Origin: Anoxynatronum sibiricum
GTDB taxonomy: Bacteria > Bacillota > Clostridia > Peptostreptococcales > Tindalliaceae
Direction of reading: 5' to 3'
DNA: 64,000 nt
NCBI RefSeq assembly: GCF_039414295.1
Contig: NZ_JBCITM010000009.1
Coordinates: 1-64,000 of the forward strand
In this document: positions 33,697 through 42,802 of the stretch, piece after piece
How the letters are laid out: each line of letters begins with the position of its first letter
Numbering within the stretch: position 1 is the first letter of the stretch
Notes under the pieces: model-generated
What the model saw: only the letters and a program-made list of their open reading frames with translations
Databases searched by the model: none
What the model was told of the DNA's origin: nothing
Translations under genes and position numbers: made by a program

Positions 33697-35007
33697 CTAT
33701 GCATTCATTACGATAGCATTTCTTTTTCGATAAATTCCTCTTGTATCGACGAGCAAACATGCATGTTCCAAAATCATCTCATAATCAAAACAATCATGAT
33801 CAGTGCATAAAACCACACAGTCCATTTCTGCAAGTTTATTAGGCGTAAGTTCTGTGGACTTCAAATCAAATTGATGATCTCGCATCACCGGGAACGACTT
33901 TACATAGGGATCTGCATAGGCAATTTCTGCGCCCTTTTGACGAAGCAGTTCCATAATTTTGACTGAAGGAGACTCTCTGGTATCACTGATATTCTTCTTG
34001 TACGCCAGTCCCAAGATTAATATTTTTGATCCATTGACAGATTTATGGTGCTGGTTCAGAGCATCTGTCACCTTTTCCACTACCCACGCCGGCATCTGGG
34101 TATTCACCCGTCCTGCCAACTCAATAAAATCAGTATTCACGCCATACTCCTTCGCCTTCCATGTCAAATAGAAAGGATCAATGGGAATGCAGTGCCCACC
34201 CCATCCCGGTCCAGGATAAAAGGCGTTAAACCCAAAAGGTTTTGTAGCTGCTGCTTCGATCACTTCCCAAATATCAATACCCCTTCGATCAGCCACTATT
34301 TTCATCTCATTCACCAGTCCAATATTGACTGCCCGATAGATGTTTTCCAGAAGCTTGGTGAGTTCTGCTGCTTTTACCGTGCTAACGGGTACCAATTTCT
34401 CAATGATTCTTCCATAGATACGCTTTCCCATTTCAAGACAGGTGGTTGTCACGCCTCCAATCACTTTGGGGATGGTAGCAGTGGTAAAATGTTCATTGCC
34501 CGGATCCTCTCTTTCTGGAGAATAGACAAGGAAAAAATCCTCTCCCACACGGAACCCTTTGGCCTCAATAATAGGTTGGATCAGTTCTTCTGTGGTGCCG
34601 GGATACGTGGTACTCTCAAGGCTTAAAAGCTGACCTTTTTTGAGAAAAGGTGCAATTTCTTGCAACGTATCTGTAATATAAGACAAATCAGGTTCATGAT
34701 ATTTATTTAGCGGGGTGGGAAGACACAGAATGATGACATCTACTTCTTCCACCTCTGACAAATCCGTGGTCGCACGAAAATAACCATTATTCACCATCTG
34801 TTCGATGGTTTCATTGGCGATGTGCAGCAAATAGCTTTCTCTCTTATCCATCAACATCGTCACTTTTTCGTTGTCACAGTCAAGACCAATGACGCGACAT
34901 TCGGCTGAGGCAAAGGCTACTGCCAGCGGTAGGCCCACATAACCCAATCCAATGATCCCCACACTAATGTCCTTTTCCTGAAACCGTGTTGTGTAGTCTT
35001 TATTCAT
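33697..35007 (-). CDS. wbpA: UDP-N-acetyl-D-glucosamine 6-dehydrogenase (WbpA type)
   Basis: A 436-residue nucleotide-sugar dehydrogenase. GLGYVGLPLAVAFA is the NAD loop, YSPEREDPG the substrate segment, and GWGGHCIPIDPFYLTWKA holds the catalytic cysteine; these are the WbpA/WecC-branch versions. It oxidises UDP-GlcNAc to UDP-GlcNAcA, step one of the 2,3-diacetamido-uronic acid route, consistent with wbpE, wbpD and wbpB immediately upstream. AGGAGG lies 6 bases before the ATG, which overlaps the wbpE stop by 8 bases. Confidence 0.92.
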   Translation of the reverse strand: MNKDYTTRFQEKDISVGIIGLGYVGLPLAVAFASAECRVIGLDCDNEKVTMLMDKRESYLLHIANETIEQMVNNGYFRATTDLSEVEEVDVIILCLPTPLNKYHEPDLSYITDTLQEIAPFLKKGQLLSLESTTYPGTTEELIQPIIEAKGFRVGEDFFLVYSPEREDPGNEHFTTATIPKVIGGVTTTCLEMGKRIYGRIIEKLVPVSTVKAAELTKLLENIYRAVNIGLVNEMKIVADRRGIDIWEVIEAAATKPFGFNAFYPGPGWGGHCIPIDPFYLTWKAKEYGVNTDFIELAGRVNTQMPAWVVEKVTDALNQHHKSVNGSKILILGLAYKKNISDTRESPSVKIMELLRQKGAEIAYADPYVKSFPVMRDHQFDLKSTELTPNKLAEMDCVVLCTDHDCFDYEMILEHACLLVDTRGIYRKRNAIVMNA

Positions 35008-36145
35008 GCTTCGCCTCCTGCTTCAAATATTCACTGATTTTGTCTGCAATGAATTCAACTTCTGTTTTTAGCAAATATGGATGTATGGGCAGAGAAAGCA
35101 CCACCTGACTAAGCCTGTTGCTCATTTCAAATCCACCATCTCCCTCGTTCAGTACCGAAAAGGCGGTCTGCTGATGAAGTGGTTTTTGATAGTAGATCAT
35201 TGCAGGAATACCTGCTCCTTTCAAAAATTGTTGCAGATGATCCCGCTGCTGCCTTGATTTCAACTTAATGGTGTACTGGGCATAACTGGATCCATAATCT
35301 ACAGGAATAACCGGTATCTCAACCATGTCTTTCAGCAATGCTGCATACCATTCGCCCACCTTTTTGACAGCCTCCAGTTCATGGTCAGCAAAAGCATTCA
35401 ACTTCACTTGTAAAATGGCTGCCTGGAGAGTATCCAGCCTTGAGTTTACTCCAATTCTCACATTATCATATTTATCGTCACCTTTTCCATGAACCTTTAA
35501 AGAGTGTAACTGTTGTGACAGCTTGTCATCCTTGGTAAAAATGGCACCGCCATCCCCATAGCAACCCAAGGGCTTTGCCGGAAAAAAAGAGGTGGTGGCG
35601 GCATCACCGAAGCTTCCGGCTTTTTTCTCTCCAATCCTCCCCCCGAAACCCTGGGCACCGTCTTCCAACACCTTAAGGGCATATTCTTTGGCAATGATTC
35701 TAATGGCTTCATGTTCTGCAGGCAGTCCAAAAAGATCCACTGGAATTACTGCTTTAGGTGTCAGTTTTTTTTCTTGAATAACTTTTTCGATGGCCTCTTT
35801 TAGTCGGTAAGGGTCCATGTTGAATGTTTCCCATTTCACATCCACAAAGATGGGTGTGGCACCAAGAAAAGCAACTACTTCTGCTGTTGAAAAAAAAGTG
35901 AAGTCCGGCACAAAAACAGCATCTCCTGGTCCAATGTTCCAGGCCATGAGCACTAAGGTCATGGCTTCTGTTCCATTGGCACAGGAGATGCAATGCTTCA
36001 CGCCCACATAAGCAGCCAGGTTCTTTTCCAGTTCTTCTACCTCTTCCCCGCCAATAAAGACACCGCGGTCCAGCACTCTCTGAATTGCGGCATTGATTTC
36101 CCGCTGATATTTGGTATATTGCTGTTTCAAGTCGCGAAATTCCAT
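35000..36145 (-). CDS. wbpE: UDP-2-acetamido-2-deoxy-3-oxo-glucuronate aminotransferase (WbpE type)
   Basis: A 381-residue DegT-family PLP enzyme. The aldimine lysine is in TTSFFPAKPLGCYGDGGA and the pyridine-binding aspartate in VLEDGAQGFGG. MEFRDLKQQY and GVFIGGEEVEELE are typical of WbpE/WlbC, which aminates C3 of the 3-keto sugar made by WbpB using glutamate. The ATG at 36145 matches the family N-terminus; a 12-residue longer frame exists and the ribosome site (GAAGGGA) is weak for both. Placed between wbpD and wbpA. Confidence 0.9.
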   Translation of the reverse strand: MEFRDLKQQYTKYQREINAAIQRVLDRGVFIGGEEVEELEKNLAAYVGVKHCISCANGTEAMTLVLMAWNIGPGDAVFVPDFTFFSTAEVVAFLGATPIFVDVKWETFNMDPYRLKEAIEKVIQEKKLTPKAVIPVDLFGLPAEHEAIRIIAKEYALKVLEDGAQGFGGRIGEKKAGSFGDAATTSFFPAKPLGCYGDGGAIFTKDDKLSQQLHSLKVHGKGDDKYDNVRIGVNSRLDTLQAAILQVKLNAFADHELEAVKKVGEWYAALLKDMVEIPVIPVDYGSSYAQYTIKLKSRQQRDHLQQFLKGAGIPAMIYYQKPLHQQTAFSVLNEGDGGFEMSNRLSQVVLSLPIHPYLLKTEVEFIADKISEYLKQEAKHE

Positions 36146-36241
36146 GCTTCCCGTCCCTTCTTCTACATCAGTCTTTCCCACTAACCAGTGTCAATCTTTC
36201 TTGTTGTCCACCTGTATTAAGGGTTGCATTTTAACCCAAAA

Positions 36242-36811
36242 TTATAAATCCCTGCCCAGCTCCTTGCAATGGTTGTCCTCAATCATGAACTCGGAACCAC
36301 ATTCATTACAAATGCAGGTGTGCTTCAACTTCTCTCCACACTGACAAACCCATCCCATCAGCTTGGCCGGATTGCCATAAACAAGTCCATAATCAGGCAC
36401 ATCTTTTGTTACCACTGCCCCAGCACCAATAAAAGCATAGCTGCCTATGGTGACACCACAAACCACCGTTGCATTGGCCCCTATACTGGCACCTTTTTTG
36501 ACCACTGTTTTCTGATACTCTCCCCAACGGTTAATGTGACTTCGAGGATTGATGACATTGGTAAAAACCATGGAAGGACCCAAAAACACGTCATCTTCAC
36601 ACTCCACTCCGGTATACACAGAGACGTTGTTTTGAATTTTGACATTGTTCCCCAGCTTAACCCCTGGTAAAATAACCACGTTTTGACCAATGTTACATTG
36701 ATTGCCAATCACTGCATTTTCCATCACATGACAAAAGTGCCATATCTTGGTTCCTTCTCCAATGGTACACGGCTGATCCACATAACTGGATTCGTGGACA
36801 AAGTAGTTCAT
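36242..36811 (-). CDS. wbpD: UDP-2-acetamido-3-amino-glucuronate N-acetyltransferase (WbpD type)
   Basis: A 189-residue left-handed beta-helix acetyltransferase. Hexapeptide repeats run from about residue 12 to 150, with the WbpD blocks IGEGTKIWHFCHVM, IQNNVSVYTGVE and SMVFTNVINPRSHI, and the acetyl-CoA region IGANATVVCGVTIG. It acetylates the 3-amino group to give UDP-GlcNAc(3NAc)A. The last 30 residues form a small cysteine cluster (CQCGEKLKHTCICNECG) that looks like a zinc ribbon. The ATG at 36811 follows GAGGTG by 6 bases. Confidence 0.92.
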   Translation of the reverse strand: MNYFVHESSYVDQPCTIGEGTKIWHFCHVMENAVIGNQCNIGQNVVILPGVKLGNNVKIQNNVSVYTGVECEDDVFLGPSMVFTNVINPRSHINRWGEYQKTVVKKGASIGANATVVCGVTIGSYAFIGAGAVVTKDVPDYGLVYGNPAKLMGWVCQCGEKLKHTCICNECGSEFMIEDNHCKELGRDL

Positions 36812-36842
36812 CTCTTTCACCTCTCACACATGATGCTTCCCT

Positions 36843-37868
36843 TCAATCCAAGGGTAGCGGAATGCTCTTTCCTTCACGGGCTGATTTGTATATGGCCAAG
36901 ATGATCTCCAGCGATTTTCTTCCTTCTCTTCCGTCTGTATTGGGTTCCTCCCCATTTTCAAGGACATCCAGCACGTTTTGATAATAGCCCGTGTGACCAA
37001 ACCCATACACATTCGGCGGCAAATAATCTGTTGTTTGAATGAGTTTGTCGTCGTCATCGTACTCTTCAAACTCCCAATGCTCAATTTTGTTAACTGCTAT
37101 GCCTCCTATTTTCACAGTGCCTTTTTCCCCCAAAATAGTGATGGACCCTTCATAGTTTTTAGGATGGGTGAGCATGGTCACGTTCATGTTGCCCAATGCA
37201 CCATTTCGGAAACGAAGGGCTGCCACCCCCGTATCTTCAGTTTCGATTCTACGGGCCATAGTGGCTGTGTAGGCCATGACACTTTCAACAGGACCCAACA
37301 GCCATTCCATCATATCCACATAATGACTTGCCTGGTTAAGGAATGCTCCTCCATCAAATTCCCAGGTGCCCCGCCATTTGGCCTGATCATAGTATTCCTG
37401 GGGCCTTGTCCAAAAGACGTTGACACACGCCATATAGATGCGTCCAAAACGGTCTTTGTCAACCGCTCTTTTGAGAAGCTGAAGTGTTGAATTAAGGCGG
37501 TTTTGTTTGACCACAAAAAGCTTAACCCTATTCTGATCACAGACATCAATCAATGCATCTGCCATTTTCAGGCTGGTTGCCATGGGTTTTTCCGATACCA
37601 CATGCAAGCCCTTCTCAGCCGCCATGATTCCCTGTTTGGGGTGAAGTCCACTGGGAGTAGATAGAATGACTGCATCCAAGTCTTCTCTTTTTAGCAGTTC
37701 TTCATAGCTTGTGTATGAGACGGCACCGGTTCTTTCTGCTGCTGATTCAGCACGTTGAAGAATAGTGTCACATACTGCTACGATCCGTGCGCGGTTTTGA
37801 TATTTTTCAATAGCTTCTATGTGATTTTTTGATATTCTTCCGCAGCCTATTAAGGCAAATTTGATCAT
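36843..37868 (-). CDS. wbpB: UDP-N-acetyl-glucuronate 3-dehydrogenase (WbpB type)
   Basis: A 341-residue Gfo/Idh/MocA enzyme. Rossmann loop IGCGRISKNH (8-17), catalytic-lysine motif SEKPMA near 93-98, and the substrate block GTWEFDGGAFLNQASHYVD match WbpB/WlbA, which oxidises C3 of UDP-GlcNAcA, often recycling NADH with 2-oxoglutarate. First of the wbpB-D-E-A set in transcription order, giving all steps to UDP-2,3-diacetamido-2,3-dideoxy-glucuronate. The 2-epimerase WbpI that would give the mannuronate form is not in this window. Confidence 0.92.
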   Translation of the reverse strand: MIKFALIGCGRISKNHIEAIEKYQNRARIVAVCDTILQRAESAAERTGAVSYTSYEELLKREDLDAVILSTPSGLHPKQGIMAAEKGLHVVSEKPMATSLKMADALIDVCDQNRVKLFVVKQNRLNSTLQLLKRAVDKDRFGRIYMACVNVFWTRPQEYYDQAKWRGTWEFDGGAFLNQASHYVDMMEWLLGPVESVMAYTATMARRIETEDTGVAALRFRNGALGNMNVTMLTHPKNYEGSITILGEKGTVKIGGIAVNKIEHWEFEEYDDDDKLIQTTDYLPPNVYGFGHTGYYQNVLDVLENGEEPNTDGREGRKSLEIILAIYKSAREGKSIPLPLD

Positions 37869-37904
37869 GTCTTTACTCCCATCCAGTATTTGTGAGTTGA
37901 TTGT

Positions 37905-38465
37905 TTACGTACGCGGTGATTGCATTCTTGTGATTTTGATATAGCTATAAATGATATATGCAACATATGCAAGTATCCCAACTATCAAAGTTAGTACGAT
38001 CAGAGGACTTAGAATTATTAAAACAATTCCTCCAATTGTGTACGAGATCAACTTCATGCTAAACAAAAAAACTTCATGCTTTCTGTGCACAATAGTCTTT
38101 TTAGCAGTGTCTTTGCCTATTTCATACATGATGATCCTTTCTGCTTCAATCGATTTTGCAGCAAGGAGTACATTATAAAAACCTCTTCCAAAGCGTTTAT
38201 TTACAGGCACAACAACTTCGTCATACCTGGTTTTCTTAACTTCTGATGGCAGGTATTTCTTTTCAATCTTTCCTTCTTCAATGTAGAAATGAAATCGATT
38301 TATAAACGGATATACTTCATCTAAAAGAACCGAAGGTGCATGAAGTAATAACTCTATCTCATGATCAGGTTGTTCATTTTTAACATGCTCTAAAGCTATA
38401 TCCAATTCTTTAAAACTGACAGACTTTATCACAAGTATCCGACTCTTTATGCTGCTCTCTATCAC
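37905..38465 (-). CDS. Unrecognised protein with C-terminal membrane anchor
   Basis: A 186-residue protein I do not recognise. Residues 1-120 look like a small alpha/beta domain (RILVIKSVSFKELDIALEHV, then YDEVVVPVNKRFGRGFYNVL), faintly like half of a heptosyltransferase-type GT-B fold. Residues 136-175 are two closely spaced hydrophobic helices. It begins with GTG behind GGGAGGTG, and lies between wbpB and a GT-like gene, so a helper role in glycan assembly at the membrane is possible. AT-rich. Confidence 0.6.
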   Translation of the reverse strand: MIESSIKSRILVIKSVSFKELDIALEHVKNEQPDHEIELLLHAPSVLLDEVYPFINRFHFYIEEGKIEKKYLPSEVKKTRYDEVVVPVNKRFGRGFYNVLLAAKSIEAERIIMYEIGKDTAKKTIVHRKHEVFLFSMKLISYTIGGIVLIILSPLIVLTLIVGILAYVAYIIYSYIKITRMQSPRT

Positions 38466-38490
38466 TTATACTCACCTCCCATTTTCCCGC

Positions 38491-39774
38491 CTACCACCTA
38501 AACATATTGCTCAAAGTATCTTTTCCTAAAGACTTGGTAATTCTTTCAATATTCATTTGGAATCGACGCGTAGGCCACAGGAGTGCAAGTTCTTTTGTCT
38601 TGAATTGGTCGTATTTCTTTACGTATCGATTCATCAATTGAGTATCTGTTTCAGAAAGCCCTTTTCTTTTTATACCTGCATATATTTCACTAATTATTTC
38701 ATCTGCATGAAATCCATACCTCAACTCTTTAATGGAAAGAAATGTCTCTTTGCATGTTTTAGCTATCTTTTTTATTTTTTCCTTATCCATCATCATCATT
38801 TCAACATCTTTCATATTAGATCCGTTTGGTTCAATCGGAATATAATGTTCTTCAGGCAGCATTACACCACCGTAATCTCCAGGGGTTAATATTTGAACTG
38901 TTTCGAGAAGGGCTGCTTCAATATTGCGTGGAGAAATAGCCGTAAAAGTCCATTTGCCCTCTTCTCGCTGAAAGCAATGATCTTTAACATCTTCAAAACT
39001 TGCTCCTGGATGTGAAGAAAGATAGTGATTCACCTTAAATCGAATCACGCCTTTTGGGTCAAGTAGACTGCTCCCACTATTACTTCCCAACACAAATTTC
39101 GAATCTTCCACAAAGTCAAGCCATTGGTCACCATGAATCGTGTCTTTCGGATTCGTAGAAATATCAAGCACAAGGTCATATTTTTGAATGTTTGACCGAA
39201 AAACATTTCCAATAATACCTTTGATATATCGCGTGGAACCCAAGTAGGATTGCTTCGAACGGTAGCTTACATCAATTTTTCTTAACTCAAATGGCTTTGG
39301 AGTAGTGCATCGCTCGATCATCGCACCTGATATATATGCCGTATATCCCATTCTGAGCTTGTTTTTATTTGCCAAGTTAGGATACAATACATCCCAATGC
39401 TCTGGGCAAACTGTGTATATCAAGTCAACGTCCCATTCGATCAGCCATTTTTCAAGAATTGCACTGCCATCATAATCATCCTGAGGCATCGCAATCTTGA
39501 AAGCTTTAGAGTATTTTATGAACTGGTATTCTTTCAGTGTTTTATCGAGCAACGCATAGTGATGTCGATTACATAAAAATGTTGGCCCCAAAACAATGGC
39601 GTGAAAATCGATTTCTTTCACAAACTCGGGTAGTGGAAGGGCTGCGTTATGAACAATGTAATGGTGTTCAGGTGCATAATCGGGTAAGCTGTATTCGATA
39701 TCTCGCACGGCTGAACGCCAGATTCTCGGATCCCCCATGCGGTGAAGTATCAAGATATTTAGCTTATCGGTCAT
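38491..39774 (-). CDS. Putative glycosyltransferase (CgeB/GT-B-like)
   Basis: A 427-residue soluble protein. The N-terminus (LNILILHRMGDPRIWR) is a Rossmann-type strand; the middle has MPQDDYDGSAILEKWLIEWD and YTVCPEHWDVLYP, and a possible donor-binding segment FVEDSKFVLGSNSGSSLLDP near residue 225. These recall GT-B transferases of the CgeB/glycosyltransferase-1 sort but no domain is certain. The ATG at 39774 follows GAGGTG by 6 bases and overlaps the upstream SDR gene by 11 bases. The last 120 residues are helical. Confidence 0.55.
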   Translation of the reverse strand: MTDKLNILILHRMGDPRIWRSAVRDIEYSLPDYAPEHHYIVHNAALPLPEFVKEIDFHAIVLGPTFLCNRHHYALLDKTLKEYQFIKYSKAFKIAMPQDDYDGSAILEKWLIEWDVDLIYTVCPEHWDVLYPNLANKNKLRMGYTAYISGAMIERCTTPKPFELRKIDVSYRSKQSYLGSTRYIKGIIGNVFRSNIQKYDLVLDISTNPKDTIHGDQWLDFVEDSKFVLGSNSGSSLLDPKGVIRFKVNHYLSSHPGASFEDVKDHCFQREEGKWTFTAISPRNIEAALLETVQILTPGDYGGVMLPEEHYIPIEPNGSNMKDVEMMMMDKEKIKKIAKTCKETFLSIKELRYGFHADEIISEIYAGIKRKGLSETDTQLMNRYVKKYDQFKTKELALLWPTRRFQMNIERITKSLGKDTLSNMFRW

Positions 39775-40864
39775 CCGCTTCACCTCGTTTTGACCTGTCC
39801 GTTATATACTTATCCACTTCCGGCACAAAATAACTGTGGGTCCGCATAGTTCGCAGGATGTGTTCTTTTTCCCGAATAGTCCACAGTAGTGTTTTTTCAA
39901 GTCCTTCCGGGATGGATATTTGCGTTTTAAAACCCAGTTTTTCTTTTGCTTTCTCTGTGGATCCAAATCGTTTGCCGGATCGATCCCAATCCCGGGGCGG
40001 CAGCAGATCAACGGGTGTCTTATTACCAGCGAGTTCATTGATCATATGAGCCAGATCCCAGATGGTCGTTTCTTCTCCTGATGCCAGATTATATACTTCT
40101 CCCGGCTCACCTTTAAGGGCGCAGGCAATTAGACCTCTGGCCATGTCTTCCACAAAAATAAAGTCCCGGCTAGCATTTCCTCCGTTATCCAGAGGCAGCG
40201 CCTCGCTGTGCAATGATTTCCAGACGAAGGTAGGCACTACGTTGCGCCATACGGTGTGAGCTGTTCCCCGCCAACGGCCGGCTCCCAGTATTTCCCGAGG
40301 CCCATAAACATTCTGAAAACGAGCCTTTACCAGTGGCAGTCCATAATGCTGGAAGTAGTAGTTCCCATACAGCTCTCCAATGAGCTTGGAAATGGAGTAA
40401 GGGCTGTCATGATAAAGGGAGACGGGTGCTTCCTCTGTGGTTGATTTTGCTTCATCAAAAGTTTTCTCTGCAACAGCACAACCAGCAGCGGCGTAGACCA
40501 CTTTTCGAAGGGATGGAAAGTCTTTCAGGGTGTCAAACAGTTTGAGGGAAGTTAGTGTGTTATTTTCATGATCTGCAAAGGGGTCTGCGATGGAGGACTG
40601 ATTGCCATGGTAACACGCCAAATGAAACACGTACTGAATGTCCCGGGGCAAGTGGGATAAAATTCTGTTGTCGGTGATAGATCCATGAAGAAATGTAACC
40701 CGGGGATCATCTGGCAGATTGCACATATCGGAAGAAAGCAAGTTGTCCACAATAATGAGGGCTGCTACGTTTTCGTCTTCCAGCAAGAAATGGCAGAGAT
40801 TGCTTCCCACAAATCCTGCCCCCCCCACCACTAGTATCGTGCTATTGGAAAATCCCAAGGACAT
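39764..40864 (-). CDS. Nucleotide-sugar SDR (epimerase/dehydratase family)
   Basis: A 366-residue extended SDR: VVGGAGFVGSN is the NAD loop, YSISKLIGE the active-site Tyr-Lys, and NGGNASRDFIFVEDMARG the sugar-binding end. It is the first of three SDR genes in a row here with a fourth at 45.7 kb. It starts behind AAGGAG. Likely a C4- or C5-epimerase or a dehydratase on a UDP-sugar. In place of the usual Ser/Thr catalytic motif there is YAAAGCAV, so the third active-site residue is unclear. Confidence 0.8.
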   Translation of the reverse strand: MSLGFSNSTILVVGGAGFVGSNLCHFLLEDENVAALIIVDNLLSSDMCNLPDDPRVTFLHGSITDNRILSHLPRDIQYVFHLACYHGNQSSIADPFADHENNTLTSLKLFDTLKDFPSLRKVVYAAAGCAVAEKTFDEAKSTTEEAPVSLYHDSPYSISKLIGELYGNYYFQHYGLPLVKARFQNVYGPREILGAGRWRGTAHTVWRNVVPTFVWKSLHSEALPLDNGGNASRDFIFVEDMARGLIACALKGEPGEVYNLASGEETTIWDLAHMINELAGNKTPVDLLPPRDWDRSGKRFGSTEKAKEKLGFKTQISIPEGLEKTLLWTIREKEHILRTMRTHSYFVPEVDKYITDRSKRGEADDR

Positions 40865-40866
40865 CG

Positions 40867-41808
40867 TTATTTCTCCTTATCTGTTGGCTGTTGCAGATGG
40901 CTATAAACATCTGTTATGCCGTAAGCATCATACCATTTTAGTTGGTTATTGATGGTATCCTCAAAAGTAACCTTAGCTTTCCATCTTAATATTTTCTCAG
41001 TATGCGTGGGATCCAGCACCATTACAGAAACATCGTCCTCTCCAGGTGGCAGGATAGGGACTTCTGGTGGTTCTATTCCCAGGTGCTGGCTGACGACGTT
41101 GTAGATGTCTTGAATGCTGTGACCTTCTCCTGTTGAAACATTGTACACGCCTGTGGGTAGATCCTCAGGTTCCAGCAGTTTATCCATCAGGGCAAGAAAA
41201 TCGCTCATGTCTAGAAAATCCCGGATAGTGTCACTACAAAAACAGTTCTGGCCGTTTTTGAGGCGCTGGTAAAAAGTGGGAATAGGTCCAATGGCTAACC
41301 GGGGACCGCAGATATTTGCCATGCGCAGGGAGATAACTGGCAGGCCTGAACTCATCAAATAAGCTTCGCCAGCAGTTTTGGATATGCCGTAACTGGTAAA
41401 TGGCGCAGTGGGATGGTCAATGGGTACTGGAATGCTATGGGGTCGCCCGTAGCAAAGAGCTGTCTGAAAGTTGATGATACGCTTAACCCCTTTTCGAAGA
41501 GATTCCCTAGCCACCAAAATAGCTCCCGTTACATTTGTAGCGACATCCTCCTGCCAGTCTAACGGGTCTTTGTACGCAGCAGCACTGTGAACAACTATTT
41601 CCGGCTCAAAAGAGTCAAAAGAGTGGGTCATCAGCCTTTCGTCAGCAATACTGCCTTCAGTGATGGTTAAACCAGGTACTTCTGAGAGCACTTCCTGCTT
41701 CCCTGTGGCAAAGTTGTCAATAACCAGGATTTCATGCCCGGCAGGAAGCCAATGTTCCACCATATTTGAACCCAAACACCCAGCTCCTCCTGTGATCAGT
41801 ATACGCAT
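40867..41808 (-). CDS. Nucleotide-sugar SDR, WbmF/WbmG-like copy A
   Basis: A 313-residue extended SDR with NAD loop ITGGAGCLGSN and active-site YGISKTAGE. NFQTALCYG, AAYKDPLDW and FYQRLKNGQ recur nearly unchanged in the next gene, so the two are tandem paralogues. The Ser/Thr position of the triad lies in FQTALCYG. They resemble the paired SDRs of O-antigen loci that handle 2,3-diacetamido-uronic acids. It ends 2 bases before the neighbouring SDR start, and a ribosome site GGAGCGAAC precedes its ATG. Confidence 0.8.
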   Translation of the reverse strand: MRILITGGAGCLGSNMVEHWLPAGHEILVIDNFATGKQEVLSEVPGLTITEGSIADERLMTHSFDSFEPEIVVHSAAAYKDPLDWQEDVATNVTGAILVARESLRKGVKRIINFQTALCYGRPHSIPVPIDHPTAPFTSYGISKTAGEAYLMSSGLPVISLRMANICGPRLAIGPIPTFYQRLKNGQNCFCSDTIRDFLDMSDFLALMDKLLEPEDLPTGVYNVSTGEGHSIQDIYNVVSQHLGIEPPEVPILPPGEDDVSVMVLDPTHTEKILRWKAKVTFEDTINNQLKWYDAYGITDVYSHLQQPTDKEK

Positions 41809-41820
41809 GTTGTTCGCTCC

Positions 41821-42759
41821 TTACTTTTTATCGTCGTGCTTCAGGTGAGTATACCCTCCAGAGACACCAAATTGGCTGAAATACGCCACAGCTTCGCCAA
41901 CCGTAGTCGCCAAGGAGGTGAACTGGATCTCTCCAAAGTCTTTGAAGGTACGTGTGGGGTCTAAAAGGATTGAGGGGGCATCGTCGGGTCCCAAATCACG
42001 CACCTCTGGTTCGGGATACTCGGTAAGATTCATGGCTTTCACCACGGCATCGTACAGTTCTGCAATGGCGATGTCTTTCCCAGACGAAAAATGGTAGGCT
42101 CCGTGGCCGATGCCATCACACGCCTGTAGCACTGCGCGAGCCAAGTCTTTTACGAAAACAAAATCCCGCCGTGCCTTGGTAACAAAGCAGCGTTTCCCCT
42201 CAGACAGGCGTTGGTAAAAGATAGGCAGGGGACCACTGACGTTTCGGGGTCCAACTACGTTGGCTAATCGAAACGTCACATAATCAAGGCCTGATATTTC
42301 CAGAAAATCCTCGTTTGCTGTTTTGGTGATGGCGTAGCTGCTATTAGCTGGGAATTTGGGATGCTCCAATGTGATGGGCTGCTCTAAGGGTTTGACGCCG
42401 TAGCATAGGGCTGTCTGAAAATATATGAAGCGCTTAACGCCATTGTTTTTGGCTGCATGGATGATATTGGCACCGCCAACGCAGTTGGTCAGGCTGTCGT
42501 TGTACCAGTCGTCAGGATCTTTGTATGAAGCAGCGGTGTGGACGACAATATCAGGCCCGAAGTCCGAAACCACCCTGTTCACCAGTCCATTATCTGCAAT
42601 GGTGTCAATAACCACCTGAAGGTTTGGATGTTCTTTAAGATGTTCTCTCCTTCCAGTGGCCAGATTGTCGATGACTAGCACCTGATCGCCCCGTTCAAGA
42701 AGCATCTCGGCTACGTGCGATCCAATTTGACCGCAACCGCCTGTAATAAGTATTTTCAT
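41821..42759 (-). CDS. Nucleotide-sugar SDR, WbmF/WbmG-like copy B
   Basis: A 312-residue paralogue of the preceding-coordinate gene, sharing YFQTALCYG, ASYKDPDDW, and FYQRLSEGK. NAD loop ITGGCGQIGSH; active-site Tyr-Lys in YAITKTANE. Two copies with diverged active-site surroundings suggest different reactions on related UDP-uronic acids, for example C4 and C5 epimerisation. Start taken at the ATG at 42759, where the Rossmann strand begins; an ATG at 42774 adds five residues. It lies 43 bases after the AsnB-like gene. Confidence 0.8.
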   Translation of the reverse strand: MKILITGGCGQIGSHVAEMLLERGDQVLVIDNLATGRREHLKEHPNLQVVIDTIADNGLVNRVVSDFGPDIVVHTAASYKDPDDWYNDSLTNCVGGANIIHAAKNNGVKRFIYFQTALCYGVKPLEQPITLEHPKFPANSSYAITKTANEDFLEISGLDYVTFRLANVVGPRNVSGPLPIFYQRLSEGKRCFVTKARRDFVFVKDLARAVLQACDGIGHGAYHFSSGKDIAIAELYDAVVKAMNLTEYPEPEVRDLGPDDAPSILLDPTRTFKDFGEIQFTSLATTVGEAVAYFSQFGVSGGYTHLKHDDKK

Positions 42760-42802
42760 TGCATTCATCTCCATTTCTTCGATCCCTTCATATCTTCTCT
42801 TA

